Source: Enterocloster clostridioformis (GTDB lineage: Bacteria; Bacillota; Clostridia; Lachnospirales; Lachnospiraceae). Taken from it: DNA of 64,000 bases. Below are positions 1 through 8,864 of this stretch, one piece after another. The DNA lies in the NCBI RefSeq assembly GCF_020297485.1, contig NZ_JAIWZC010000001.1, positions 1,736,001 to 1,800,000 of the forward strand, in the 5' to 3' direction. Under the pieces are notes generated by a model. The model made no database searches and had not been told where the DNA came from. It saw only the letters and a program-made list of their open reading frames with translations. The translations under genes were made by a program, and so were the position numbers. The stretch's first letter is position 1, and every line of letters begins with the position of its first letter.

Positions 1-7
1 CTGTCCA

Positions 8-1054
8 TTATGATTGAGAATTCATCAAATGTTCTGCCTTAATTGCATACCCATATGCTTCTAAATTGACTTTACGCAAATATTTTAATTTTGTCATATC
101 TGCAGTACAAAACTTTTGGGTGGAGAATTCCATAGGATTCTCAATTTTCTTATAGGGCTGTCTCTTCAACAGGCATGCAGCCATATACATGACTTTGGCA
201 GCTCGTCCCACGGCCGTTTCCGGAGAATAATTCTCTGCATAAATATGTCCCCGCAAATCACGTATCCCCTGTACATATAAAGGATACTCTTCTGAGAAAA
301 GAGCACCACGAGATGCAATACAGGCTGCCGACATATAGGTATCCTTAATTGCATCCCCTACTGCTATGTCATTCCCCCGATAAGAAATTTCTTCCGCTGC
401 CACTTTAAAATATGTATCATACACCAGCTCAAAATCTGTAAATTCGTCTAGCAATGTTCCGACATCGTACATCTGCTTCATCACTTCCATATCTTTTTTA
501 ACATTTAATGGAATCCCTGTTGTATGTGGTGCGAATGCTGTCAGTTTGTCACCAAGAATACAGTTGATATCTGGTGTTTTTACCAACAGGAATTCTGGCT
601 CGGTTAATAATAAATCATTTTTTATTTCACAGTCCACCACTCTGGCATAAGGATTTTCTGCAAATAAAATATCTAATAGAATATAAATATCTTTTCCGGT
701 AATCGGAGACTGGTAAGTAAATTTAAAATGCCTCTTTTCAATGCTGTTTCTGCCAATGCGTACCTGTTCCTCACATTGCTTAAACGGAAATATTGTTGAT
801 GCTTTAGAAATATATGTGTCCACATCAGTATCTGGTGCAACAATAATATCTATATCCGTAGATAATCTCATAGGATGCTTTAACAAAAGGAGCAGGCAGG
901 TGCCTCCTTTGAAAACAAACGGCATTTCTACCTGCCTGATCGCCTCTAACAAGCCAAATGCAAATACTGCCCTTTCTAAAAGCGCAGGATCTTTTTTGCT
1001 TTGTTTCTGTAACATCCGGATATGTGATTCATCAAAGTTTTCTTTAGTGAGCAT
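8..1054 (-). CDS. AbiEii/AbiGii-like nucleotidyltransferase toxin
   Basis: A 348-aa protein with the start of a nucleotidyltransferase fold: KGGT at residues 49-52 and STDIDI at 65-70, the G-G-T...D-x-D pattern of the AbiEii/AbiGii family (DUF1814). Known members are the toxin half of type IV abortive-infection pairs and transfer nucleotides to tRNA or other targets. It lies 4 bp downstream of a gene of AbiEi/DUF6577 type, so the two are almost certainly co-transcribed. The gene is complete. Family assignment is confident; the target and any anti-phage activity are inferred. Confidence 0.85.
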   Translation of the reverse strand: MLTKENFDESHIRMLQKQSKKDPALLERAVFAFGLLEAIRQVEMPFVFKGGTCLLLLLKHPMRLSTDIDIIVAPDTDVDTYISKASTIFPFKQCEEQVRIGRNSIEKRHFKFTYQSPITGKDIYILLDILFAENPYARVVDCEIKNDLLLTEPEFLLVKTPDINCILGDKLTAFAPHTTGIPLNVKKDMEVMKQMYDVGTLLDEFTDFELVYDTYFKVAAEEISYRGNDIAVGDAIKDTYMSAACIASRGALFSEEYPLYVQGIRDLRGHIYAENYSPETAVGRAAKVMYMAACLLKRQPYKKIENPMEFSTQKFCTADMTKLKYLRKVNLEAYGYAIKAEHLMNSQS

Positions 1055-1058
1055 AAAT

Positions 1059-1796
1059 TTATTTCTCCGTTCTGAGTTTTATTGTTGTCTGGCTCTGAAT
1101 AATTTTTAAAATATCATCTTTTACATGTCGTCGCTTTGCATAACGGAACATCTGGCTTTCATCAATAATATACTTTTGAAACGCCTGCTCCAGTACATCT
1201 GGATATTCTCCCTCACTGAAGGTTGTCTTTATCACTTTCTCTGCAGTCATATCAACGAGCATTTTTTCAAGGCAAGTATGCCATACTGCTTTCTTTCCTT
1301 TTGGTGCTTCTGTCAGCAGCTTACCTATAATGACAAAATCATCCTGCCAATATAAGTGATACTCCTTTACAGAAGGATTTAATAAAATCTTTCCCGGGAA
1401 CTTTTCTTTCAATGTTTCAAAAACAAAATCACCCAAATCTGCCTCAACAAACACAAAGACCGTATTATGAGCAATCTGATGATTTAAAAATTCATTCATC
1501 TGTACCAGCTCAAAAATCCGATATTCTAAAAAAGGGTGTTTTTCATAGATTATTTTTTGTATCTCTGTTGCAAACTCTGAATACCCATAATAATATATTG
1601 GCATCTGATTATCCGGAATACAATACAGATTCCTTCCGGCTCTCGCAATTTGCCCTAATTCCAACAAGCGCTGCATTTTCAATTTATAAGACGCCGGGCT
1701 CAGTCCTTTATACTGTTCTTCTAAAACCTGGAAAAGCTCCTGCCTGCCAAAGGGTTCCTTATCCTTTAATAAAGATATACCGCTTTCATTGATCAT
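1059..1796 (-). CDS. AbiEi-like (DUF6577-type) antitoxin/regulator
   Basis: A 245-aa protein with an N-terminal winged-helix-like segment (about residues 1-60, including SPASYKLKMQRLLELGQIAR) and a C-terminal domain like the one paired with AbiEii proteins. In AbiE systems the first gene encodes a DNA-binding antitoxin that represses its own promoter. It stands directly before the nucleotidyltransferase gene, and large palindromes lie just upstream of its start, which fits autoregulation. No toxin-like motif is seen. The DUF6577 label is from memory of the family and should be treated as likely rather than proven. Confidence 0.7.
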   Translation of the reverse strand: MINESGISLLKDKEPFGRQELFQVLEEQYKGLSPASYKLKMQRLLELGQIARAGRNLYCIPDNQMPIYYYGYSEFATEIQKIIYEKHPFLEYRIFELVQMNEFLNHQIAHNTVFVFVEADLGDFVFETLKEKFPGKILLNPSVKEYHLYWQDDFVIIGKLLTEAPKGKKAVWHTCLEKMLVDMTAEKVIKTTFSEGEYPDVLEQAFQKYIIDESQMFRYAKRRHVKDDILKIIQSQTTIKLRTEK

Positions 1797-1809
1797 AAAA
1801 TCATCTCCA

Positions 1810-1927
1810 TTAGCATATCGGCATTTTCTGTTTAAAAGTGCCGATTTTCTATTCCTATCCTAAATCTTTTCCTTTCATTTGTCAATTAGCATATCGGCAT
1901 TTTTTACAGCAAATGCCGATATGCTAA
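1810..1927. promoter_or_regulatory. Palindromic operator region of the AbiE-like operon
   Basis: A perfect inverted repeat with 17-bp arms (TTAGCATATCGGCATTT at 1886-1902 and its complement at 1911-1927) lies about 90-130 bp upstream of the antitoxin start. A second copy of the same arm starts at 1810 and has a shorter partner (AAAAGTGCCGA, 1834-1844) adjoining the start codon. AbiE antitoxins bind paired inverted repeats cooperatively to repress their own operon, so two related palindromes fit well. Binding is inferred. Confidence 0.75.
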
Positions 1928-2030
1928 ATCTATATTTACTGTCTTTCGTATATCATGCCAATAATCAATTTGATTATACAATATCAGACAAGCGCGGCAT
2001 CCTCATTATTATTCTCTAAAAAGCCTCTTA

Positions 2031-2570
2031 TCATTCTGAATTATCGGAATCAGGGAAAAAACGTTCCAGCACCTCTATACTGTCCTTGGATGTATATCCC
2101 CACAGGATAGAACTAAGTGCGTCAATAGCCTCCCGCCTTCTGCGGTAATAGGTACGGAAGCTGATATCCCGGATATGGGGACGCAGTTTTTCTATGATCT
2201 CCTCCACATTTCTTAACTGTTGCGGAGAAAGGAAAGAGTAGTACAGCAGCCAGTAATAGCTCTCTCCATTCTTGTGTTTAGTACGGAGCAAATCTATGGA
2301 TGTATCTAAAAGTTTCAGCATCCGGTGGCTCCGTTCAATGCATTTGGCATGATGCTCAATGCTGCGGTCTGACAGATCTATCCCTGCTACATAGACGGAC
2401 TCCAGAAAATCTTCAATGGAACTCCCATATTCAATCTCAAACCGGTTCCGTACCTGCTGTACAGACAGCTCCAGACTCCACACTACATCCCGGTATTTCT
2501 TCAGCAGCTTCCAGGTATCATGGTACAACGGGTTATCGGTAATGTTCATTTCTTCCCGGTTCTTTTTCAT
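2031..2570 (-). CDS. Hypothetical protein, ArpU/DUF1492-like transcription factor
   Basis: A 179-aa charged, helical protein. The C-terminal part (about residues 120-160: LRPHIRDISFRTYYRRRREA) resembles the sigma-like helix of phage ArpU/RinA/DUF1492 regulators, in which a TYYRRRREA-type helix reads DNA. The match is weak by eye. Its ATG overlaps the TGA of the upstream gene (ATGA), so the two form one operon. Such pairs occur in mobile elements. No catalytic motif is visible. Confidence 0.5.
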   Translation of the reverse strand: MKKNREEMNITDNPLYHDTWKLLKKYRDVVWSLELSVQQVRNRFEIEYGSSIEDFLESVYVAGIDLSDRSIEHHAKCIERSHRMLKLLDTSIDLLRTKHKNGESYYWLLYYSFLSPQQLRNVEEIIEKLRPHIRDISFRTYYRRRREAIDALSSILWGYTSKDSIEVLERFFPDSDNSE

Positions 2571-3724
2571 GCCATGTTTCCCCCTTCCCTGTCTTTTTCG
2601 GTGGGGAAAAGCGTCAGCTCAAAGGTGTAGACGGGCTTGCCTTCCCCACAGGACATGGTCATTCCGAGCCGTACAACAGCCTCCGGGATATGAGATAAAT
2701 ACTCTTCCCTGCAGGCGTCTGATAAAGGATATAACTTATATATGGATTTCGTGCACCGGAAACAGGAAATGCCCTGTGCATCAAGGATTTGCACCATTTT
2801 TTCAATGATAATCTCCATATGGGATTTTGAAACGCTGGAAAGCTCATTTGAAACACAGATTTCACTCTCCATAACAGCCGTATTTTTAACAGTCTCACCT
2901 TCATCAGGCAGAGAGATTTTAATATTCAGAACCATAGCAACCTCCTCTTTATCAATCAGAACATCCGATATTTGAAACATGGTGGACAGGTAGTTTTTCA
3001 GATAGATCACGCTGCCGGTCCGACCAGGAAAGGTCATAAGAGATATGTATTCCATTCCAGCAAACTTTTTTAAAATTCTTCCAACTGTAGCCTTGGAGAT
3101 CCCCCATCGAACGGCCAGTTCACTGTAGTTTACCAACGGAGAGCTGGTGTCATTACGCAGATAGACCACGGGACCGATTTCGGAACCCTGCACCTGTTCA
3201 TCGTTGTAAATGGTGGATAGCCACAAGTCCAGAATAATATCCATTTCCGAGCAACGCCCGGCACTGACAAGTTCCGTGGCGGTAATCACCGGCATGAAAA
3301 AAAATCCGGTATCCTTCTGGCAGGGACAGTTATAGTCCAGAACCGTATTATGATTCTTCCAGCCACGGATCTTATATTTAATAACCTTTCCTCGATCAAG
3401 GATAAGGTAAGAAATCAGATGGCGTCTTTGAAGCTCCTCCAGGATGTCAATGGCCTGCCGTTGGAAATGTGTCCGAAACCAGACGGACATCTCTTTGACG
3501 GTACAGATCCATTCACCAGGATAGATTGTATAACCGATCCCGTCGATACGCCGATAAGAGGTACGAAAGTTTGCATAGCTGCAAAGAACCGTAAAATAAA
3601 AGAGACCGGAGTTTCCGCCTGTGCGAATGCTCCGGTCATTGATTAAGGACTGTATAAACTGCCTGTATATCCGGCAACGTGGATAGCCCACAATCTGCTT
3701 AATTTGTAATTGATAATCTGACAT
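2567..3724 (-). CDS. Helix-turn-helix protein of mobile-element type
   Basis: About 385 aa from the ATG at 3724, chosen because AGGAG sits 7 bases upstream; a longer frame to 3778 has no ribosome binding site. Around residues 200-230 the sequence NYSELAVRWGISKATVGRILKKF is a clear helix-turn-helix of winged-helix type. The rest is not recognised. The organisation (an HTH protein translationally coupled to a small ArpU-like protein) suggests replication or regulatory genes of an integrated element. The exact role is unknown. Confidence 0.55.
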   Translation of the reverse strand: MSDYQLQIKQIVGYPRCRIYRQFIQSLINDRSIRTGGNSGLFYFTVLCSYANFRTSYRRIDGIGYTIYPGEWICTVKEMSVWFRTHFQRQAIDILEELQRRHLISYLILDRGKVIKYKIRGWKNHNTVLDYNCPCQKDTGFFFMPVITATELVSAGRCSEMDIILDLWLSTIYNDEQVQGSEIGPVVYLRNDTSSPLVNYSELAVRWGISKATVGRILKKFAGMEYISLMTFPGRTGSVIYLKNYLSTMFQISDVLIDKEEVAMVLNIKISLPDEGETVKNTAVMESEICVSNELSSVSKSHMEIIIEKMVQILDAQGISCFRCTKSIYKLYPLSDACREEYLSHIPEAVVRLGMTMSCGEGKPVYTFELTLFPTEKDREGGNMA

Positions 3725-3999
3725 GGTTTTCTCCTCATTTCTTAAAGTTTTACTGTTGTAAAATTGACTTTCTGACATTTGCTTATTATCTGTACAAAAA
3801 ATCTACAAGACAAATTTCCTATGTCCTGTAGATTTTATTTTAGCTCCTATTTCTTTTAAAACACTTTCCACGACGAATTTTGTTCACAATTCCTATGATT
3901 CCACCCTGTTTTTTCCATCCATACAGTCCATGTAGTCCACAAGATATGGTATAGATAAGACTAAATAACACTAAATATATGGTTTCAATCCTCCTTCGC
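3725..3999. other. Region between HTH gene and uvrB fragment
   Basis: No confident gene. On the minus strand an open stretch from about 3990 to 3840 could encode a roughly 45-residue peptide with one hydrophobic segment and a basic tail. It follows a GGAGG motif but lacks ATG; only ATA or GTG could start it. It runs straight out of the truncated uvrB sequence, so it marks the junction side of the insertion. Confidence 0.35.
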
Positions 4000-4290
4000 C
4001 TAGTAGGACACAAAATACTCGACCGCATTCTCCGGGAAATATTCCTTAAACTCGCTGTAGAGCTGTGCGGCAAGGGTTTTGTTGTGGGCAATGATGAGGG
4101 TAGGCTTCTGGATTCGCTGGATGACATTTGCCATGGTGAAGGTCTTTCCAGAGCCCGTAACCCCTAGTAAAGTCTGGAATTGGTTGCCTTCCTGGAAGCC
4201 TTTTACAAGGGCTTCAATCGCCTGCGGCTGGTCGCCGGTGGGCTGGTATTCTGAGTGTAATTTGAACTCCATTTTCGCTTTTTCCTTCCT
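4000..4290 (-). pseudogene. uvrB: uvrB, 5' fragment (truncated)
   Basis: From the ATG at 4272 (preceded by AAGGAAGG) the translation is the N-terminus of UvrB, the excinuclease helicase-like subunit, including the Walker A motif TGSGKT and NKTLAAQL. It breaks off after VEYFVSY, where intact UvrB continues with a second tyrosine and D-Y-Y. Foreign sequence begins at about 4000 and gives an immediate TAG. Only about 90 of roughly 660 residues remain. The break point next to recombinase genes suggests element integration or excision into uvrB, or a duplicated 5' end carried by the element. Confidence 0.88.
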
Positions 4291-4291
4291 T

Positions 4292-4396
4292 GGTGACCAC
4301 TTAAAAAGTTCGCCTATTAGGCAGAAATTCGTAAAAGAAGACCGTTTTGAGTTGCCTAATAGACGAACTTTTGCCATTTTACGAATGAAGGTCACC
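4292..4396. repeat. Nested inverted repeat abutting the uvrB ribosome binding site
   Basis: GGTGACC (4292-4298) pairs with GGTCACC (4390-4396). Inside these, AAGTTCGCCTATTAGGCA (4306-4323) pairs with TTGCCTAATAGACGAACTT (4352-4370) with one mismatch. The repeat starts one base upstream of the uvrB ribosome binding site, so it may be an element end or recombinase core/arm site. A 190-bp gene-free stretch follows up to the recombinase stop codon. Confidence 0.6.
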
Positions 4397-4589
4397 AAAA
4401 TGCTATTTTCTTAACTCCGCAACACTATATAAACTCAATGAAATTAGTAATACCAAATGTCACCAAAATTATAACATAGCGGAAGGAAAAAGTATAGGCG
4501 CAAGTATGAACATTTGTTCTTTCCCTGCGCCTTGTTTCATTTTGAGAACCAAATTGATATTTGATTGAAACTACTACTGCCCTTAATTT

Positions 4590-5873
4590 TTAAACATAAT
4601 CTTCTGCCGGAACTTCGATTTCCAACAGTTCTTCCTCAAGCTGCTTGTCTACCTCCTTTATCGGAAGCACCTCATCTATGAACGGCTGGATTTCATCTAC
4701 ACAGTCAGCAATAATTTCCCGGTTATCACCATATACATCTAAGGTGATTAGCTCCGTTGCATGTCCCATTAATTTGGATACCGCTTTGGGATTAAAATTA
4801 TTTTTCAAAAGCAGTGTGCAGAAGGTACTGCGTAAATGATGCCACTTTATATCCGGCAGGTTGTTATCCGCTAACAGTTTTTTATAATATTTCCAATGGA
4901 AATCCTTGCTTCGCGGTTTCCCGTAGTTAGAGCAGCAAACATATCCTGAATCCTGAAACTGGCTTCTCCTGCGACTCTTATTTCTCTCATACACCTCCCT
5001 CTGTTGCAGAATCGCCTCAAACACATAATCTGGTATCGGAATATCACGATAGCTCGATGGGGTCTTCAATCCAAGTTCCTGTTTCGTAAAGGTTTTAGGT
5101 GGAAAGTCTTCTTTTTTTGTGTTGATTTTCTTCCCCAACTGCCGGCGAAGCTTTAGTGTTCGGTTAATATAGTCAATATCCGAATATTTCACGCCGTTGA
5201 TTTCCCTTCTGCGAAGTCCCATTAATACATTAAACAGGATCTGCATATGTATCGGCGTGTCCCTGCTGGCCTCCAATAGAATCAGAATCTGATCCATTGT
5301 CAGGGTTTTCTGTGTGTCAATACTGCGGGCATGGTATTCCTTCTTCTTTACCTTTTTAGGAAGATTGATACCAACTGCCGGATTCTCCGCAATGATTTTT
5401 TTCTCTACAGCATAATTCATAGAGACATTCATCACCGTTTTAACCAGCCTTGAGACTGATACAGAATATTCTGCCCGGTCGTTATACAGCTTTTGAACAT
5501 CTCCACGGTTAACGGCTGACATCTTTTTATTTCCAAGGATTGGAATAATGTGGTTATACACAATATTGGAATAAGCAGCATAAGTTTCTTCGCTTCTTAC
5601 CCTCTTGCATATATCCTCCTTTATCCAGAACTCTAAAAAGTCACTTACTTTAACATTCTCATATACAATATAAGTTCCAGCATGTAATTTACCTATTGTG
5701 TTATCCCTGGCAGCATTAGCCTCTTTATCTGTCTTAAATCCCGACTTTTGCTGAGTTCTTTCAGTACCATCTATGTATTTTAAAACAACACGGTATCCGA
5801 ATTTTCCCTTTATAGGAATCACTGGCTTTACTTCCCAATCCACATACTGCTGAAGGCTCAAATCAATTATCAT
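4590..5873 (-). CDS. Tyrosine recombinase/integrase (second of a tandem pair)
   Basis: A 427-aa phage-integrase-family protein. It has an N-terminal arm-binding region, a SAM-like core-binding domain (about 85-190) and a catalytic domain. Visible catalytic residues are Arg in LMGLRRREI, the HHLRST box, GHA, and the tyrosine in TLDVYGD. Its start overlaps the stop of the first recombinase by 4 bp (ATGA), so both are made from one mRNA. Tandem integrases of this size with a small excisionase define a recombination module of a mobile element; the second protein may set site or direction. Confidence 0.93.
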   Translation of the reverse strand: MIIDLSLQQYVDWEVKPVIPIKGKFGYRVVLKYIDGTERTQQKSGFKTDKEANAARDNTIGKLHAGTYIVYENVKVSDFLEFWIKEDICKRVRSEETYAAYSNIVYNHIIPILGNKKMSAVNRGDVQKLYNDRAEYSVSVSRLVKTVMNVSMNYAVEKKIIAENPAVGINLPKKVKKKEYHARSIDTQKTLTMDQILILLEASRDTPIHMQILFNVLMGLRRREINGVKYSDIDYINRTLKLRRQLGKKINTKKEDFPPKTFTKQELGLKTPSSYRDIPIPDYVFEAILQQREVYERNKSRRRSQFQDSGYVCCSNYGKPRSKDFHWKYYKKLLADNNLPDIKWHHLRSTFCTLLLKNNFNPKAVSKLMGHATELITLDVYGDNREIIADCVDEIQPFIDEVLPIKEVDKQLEEELLEIEVPAEDYV

Positions 5874-7072
5874 ACTGCCCTCCTTTCCACCGGAACAAAC
5901 GCTTGATTCATAAATGCCAGAATATTCTCGTTTTCATCCATCACGTCACAATAATATTCAAACGTTGTGTGGACAGAGCCGTGCCCAAGTAATGCAGATA
6001 TCTTAATCAGTGGAACCCCCATCTCAATCAAAATCGTTGCATACATATGCCTTAATCCATGTACCGTGATATGCGGAAGGCCATTCTTGCTACAAATTCC
6101 AGTTAAAGCGCTATTTAAAGCTGACAAACTATGTAGTTTTCCATTTTTCTGACAACTGATATAATCCTTGTCATCATATTGACCAGCATAAACTACCTTA
6201 TTGAACTCCACAAGTCGTTTCCGTTTTTCCAGTTCCTCTATGATTATGGCTGGAACCCGCAAAACTCGGAAACTGTTTGGTGTTTTGGGATCACGTTCTA
6301 TCAGTCCGTAATTGTCTATTTTACTTCCACTCCCTTTTTTAATAAGTGGATCTGAAGCAATCTGCCTTCTGATAGTTACGGTCCTCTTCTCCATATCCAA
6401 ATCACTGAATTTAAGTCCAAGAATCTCGCCTTTTCGTAAGCCACAGAATAGGCCTAACAATATTTCCAAATACCAGTTATTTTCGGAAGACGCTTTCAGC
6501 AGGACCTTGATTTTTTCTTTACTCAGAATTGTTATCTTTGGCTTTTGTCTCTTATACGGCTTTGTGCCAATAACCGGATTGGTTTTAATATACCCACCGA
6601 TTACTGCCTCTTTCATTGCCATATTTAGAATCTCCCGCCCTTTATTTCCTGCAGAGGCACTGACCTTCGCTACCCGCTCCAATAATGCATCAAGATATTC
6701 TACATTGGTGAACCGGACCTTGATGTCGTACTCAATATTCGGCAGGATTAAGTCATAAACCGCATACGCGCCTACCATTCTGGTTGTTGTTTCAATTCTT
6801 TGAGAGAATATCTCCTCAAACCAATAAATCAAATAATCCTTAAGCGTGACTTCTGTATTGATTTGATGTGCCAGATGATAGGCCCGATACGCCTTTTTAA
6901 ACTCATCTTCGTGTCGCCTATAGCTCTTATCAGCCTCTTCACTGGTAGCAAACCCGCCCTTTTTGCTGTACTTTATCGAACCATCGTCCTGAAGTATCTT
7001 GGTACGGTGATACCATGAATTATTTTCAAAAAAAGCTGCACTATTCTGTGGTTTTCTTTTCAACTGTCTCAC
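5870..7072 (-). CDS. Tyrosine recombinase/integrase (first of a tandem pair)
   Basis: A 400-aa integrase with the full catalytic set: Arg in FCGLRKGEI, HGLRH, GHG and the tyrosine in TFEYYCD. The N-terminus carries an AP2-like arm-binding segment, as in Tn916-type integrases. It starts 5 bp after the excisionase-like gene and overlaps the second recombinase by 4 bp. The two recombinases differ clearly in sequence, so this is not a recent duplication. Confidence 0.93.
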   Translation of the reverse strand: MRQLKRKPQNSAAFFENNSWYHRTKILQDDGSIKYSKKGGFATSEEADKSYRRHEDEFKKAYRAYHLAHQINTEVTLKDYLIYWFEEIFSQRIETTTRMVGAYAVYDLILPNIEYDIKVRFTNVEYLDALLERVAKVSASAGNKGREILNMAMKEAVIGGYIKTNPVIGTKPYKRQKPKITILSKEKIKVLLKASSENNWYLEILLGLFCGLRKGEILGLKFSDLDMEKRTVTIRRQIASDPLIKKGSGSKIDNYGLIERDPKTPNSFRVLRVPAIIIEELEKRKRLVEFNKVVYAGQYDDKDYISCQKNGKLHSLSALNSALTGICSKNGLPHITVHGLRHMYATILIEMGVPLIKISALLGHGSVHTTFEYYCDVMDENENILAFMNQAFVPVERRAV

Positions 7073-7077
7073 CCGCC

Positions 7078-7284
7078 TTAACTAATTCCGTCTAGCCAGT
7101 CATCAAAAGATTGTTTGGGAACCCTGAAAAGCTTTCCAACTTTAAGGACCCGGAACGGCTTTTGATTCCGATACGCCTCGTCCAAAAAGGTATATGTTTT
7201 GCTCCTCCCAATCCCTAAAATCTCCTGGATTTCCTCTGCGTTATATACTTTTTTATCTTTCTGTAAAACTTCTATCGCTGTCAC
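7078..7284 (-). CDS. xis: Excisionase-like helix-turn-helix protein
   Basis: A 68-aa protein of MerR/excisionase type: YNAEEIQEILGIGRSKTY forms the recognition HTH and FRVLKVGKLFRVPKQSFDDWL the wing. Such proteins direct tyrosine recombinases toward excision. The start is a GTG at 7284 with a G-rich stretch immediately before it, so spacing to a ribosome binding site is poor. An IS630 element is inserted only 20 bp upstream, so the native start or promoter may have been removed. Confidence 0.8.
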   Translation of the reverse strand: MTAIEVLQKDKKVYNAEEIQEILGIGRSKTYTFLDEAYRNQKPFRVLKVGKLFRVPKQSFDDWLDGIS

Positions 7285-7330
7285 CCCCTTTACAAAGGCA
7301 ACTAGTACAGCATTGCTTAAATATCAGTGA

Positions 7331-8098
7331 TTAAATTACTAATGGTATCCCGGCATATGTCCACTTAAATGGGTGTGCTGTAAGATTGTATTGTTCAATA
7401 AAGCGCAGGATGCTTGCTTCCAGTTCTTCTATTGATAGGTAGCTTTTCCGCTTCAGCAGCTTCCGGTTAATGATGCCAAACCATATCTCAATCTGGTTCA
7501 TCCAGGAACTGTGTTTCGGAGTATAGACAAAGCGGATCCGGTGGGAAGGGTCATGCAGGAAATCCGCTCGGCTTTCCATACTTTTAAGGATCCCTGTTTT
7601 CCCTTTTTTGCCCAGTTCCACGCCAAGGGCACAGGCTTCTGCCACAAAGCGGACAAGGGCTTCCGATTTATGGGTGTTTAGGCCATCGCATATAAATGTC
7701 CATGGGGCTTGCGGGTCTGTCCCTACCAATGCTTTCACGGCTTCCACAAAATCCTCTTCTGTGCGTGTGGAGTTTAAATACGGCATTTCCATACGGCCCG
7801 TTGCAACATCAAAGAACCCGATGAGGCTGGTCGTGCCATGGCGGATATACTCAAACTCCATTTTGGCGCACTGGCCGGGTAATGGGAGCTTGTCAGGATA
7901 TTTATGTTCCAGCGCTTGTACCCCGGTCATTTCATCCGTGGAAACAATGTGTGCACCTTCCCGGCTTTGTTCCTGGGCACTCTGGTACAGGCCGCAGATT
8001 TCGTTTACTTTCCGCGCAAAAGATTCCGGGGCTTCCGTCTTTTCCGAAGAATGAAGCCAGTAACGGATTTTGTGGGGATGTAAATCTACCTCATTTTT
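7331..8098 (-). CDS. IS630 transposase, C-terminal frame (DDE domain)
   Basis: Read in the -1 phase from the slippery site, this frame encodes the DDE catalytic domain: Asp in IVSTDEM, Asp in FICDGLNTH and Glu in HSSWMNQIEIW. An ATG at 7930 lies inside the domain after the first catalytic Asp, so an independent start there would give an inactive protein. A fused product made by frameshifting is therefore expected. Confidence 0.85.
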   Translation of the reverse strand, partial: KNEVDLHPHKIRYWLHSSEKTEAPESFARKVNEICGLYQSAQEQSREGAHIVSTDEMTGVQALEHKYPDKLPLPGQCAKMEFEYIRHGTTSLIGFFDVATGRMEMPYLNSTRTEEDFVEAVKALVGTDPQAPWTFICDGLNTHKSEALVRFVAEACALGVELGKKGKTGILKSMESRADFLHDPSHRIRFVYTPKHSSWMNQIEIWFGIINRKLLKRKSYLSIEELEASILRFIEQYNLTAHPFKWTYAGIPLVI

Positions 8099-8580
8099 AA
8101 AAAACGGCTGACAGATTTCTCAGAAATCTGTTCAGCGATCCCCTGCTTTTTAATTTCTGCCACTAACAGCGGGAGACTCCACTGGCTTACTTCGTACCCA
8201 AAATCATTTGGGTTGCTGCAGGCAAGGTCGATGATCCGCATGATCTGGTCCGGCGTAAAAACAGACGGGGCACCGGGGCGTTTTTTATCGGACAGGACTG
8301 CCCGTATCTCATCTTCAAGCTTTTTCGGGTCGTCCATTTCAATCCTCCGCAAGGCTGGGAGCGCCGCGAGGAACCGACTGCGCCAGGTGGCAACATTATT
8401 ATAATGAAGCCCGACCTGTGGTGCAATATTCTGGTTGAGTTCCCCCTGTGACGCAAGCAGGACAATGCTGGCTCTTTTGACCAGTCCTGACGGAAGGGAG
8501 CGGCTTTTTGAAAAAGCAGATAATATGTTTTTCATGGCATCAGATAAAACCGGGATAGTATCAATTGTTTTCCTTCGCAT
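8086..8580 (-). CDS. IS630 transposase, N-terminal frame (HTH domain)
   Basis: About 164 aa from the ATG at 8580. It contains the helix-turn-helix DNA-binding region of IS630 transposases (GELNQNIAPQVGLHYNNVATW) and ends in SRFLKMR. Its last codons contain an in-phase T TTA AAA heptamer at about 8094, the classical -1 slippery motif. Slippage there would continue as K-N-E-V-D-L into the catalytic frame. Confidence 0.85.
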   Translation of the reverse strand: MRRKTIDTIPVLSDAMKNILSAFSKSRSLPSGLVKRASIVLLASQGELNQNIAPQVGLHYNNVATWRSRFLAALPALRRIEMDDPKKLEDEIRAVLSDKKRPGAPSVFTPDQIMRIIDLACSNPNDFGYEVSQWSLPLLVAEIKKQGIAEQISEKSVSRFLKMR

Positions 8581-8864
8581 AATAACACATCCATTCTTTA
8601 GTGATAGAATTATTATGCACCGACTACAATAAAAAAGCAACGTCTATTCATTATTATTTTGGCAATGCTGTACTAGCCATGAGCATGATTGATGCCACCT
8701 AACATGGTTCAATCTTAGACTAATCGCTAATACTATATTGATTTCACAAAACCGCTCAGTTTTTAAAACAGTCTGTTTCTCTACAATCATTGTAAAAAAT
8801 TGGCTTTTGTTTCCTCAAGAGCATTTCACAATTTTTTTACTTCTTATAATATTTCATTAAGGTG

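Larger units (their letters stand above)
7305..8673 (-). mobile_element. IS630-family insertion sequence (1,369 bp)
   Basis: Terminal inverted repeats GTACAGCATTGC (7305-7316) and its complement (8662-8673) are flanked on both sides by TA (7303-7304 and 8674-8675), the target duplication expected of IS630/Tc1-mariner elements. The transposase occupies the element in two overlapping phases. The ends are intact, so the element may be active. Confidence 0.9.

Noticed and set aside
5870..7284. Phage origin for the recombinase module
   Set aside because: No structural or lysis phage genes found nearby; the module fits an integrative element.
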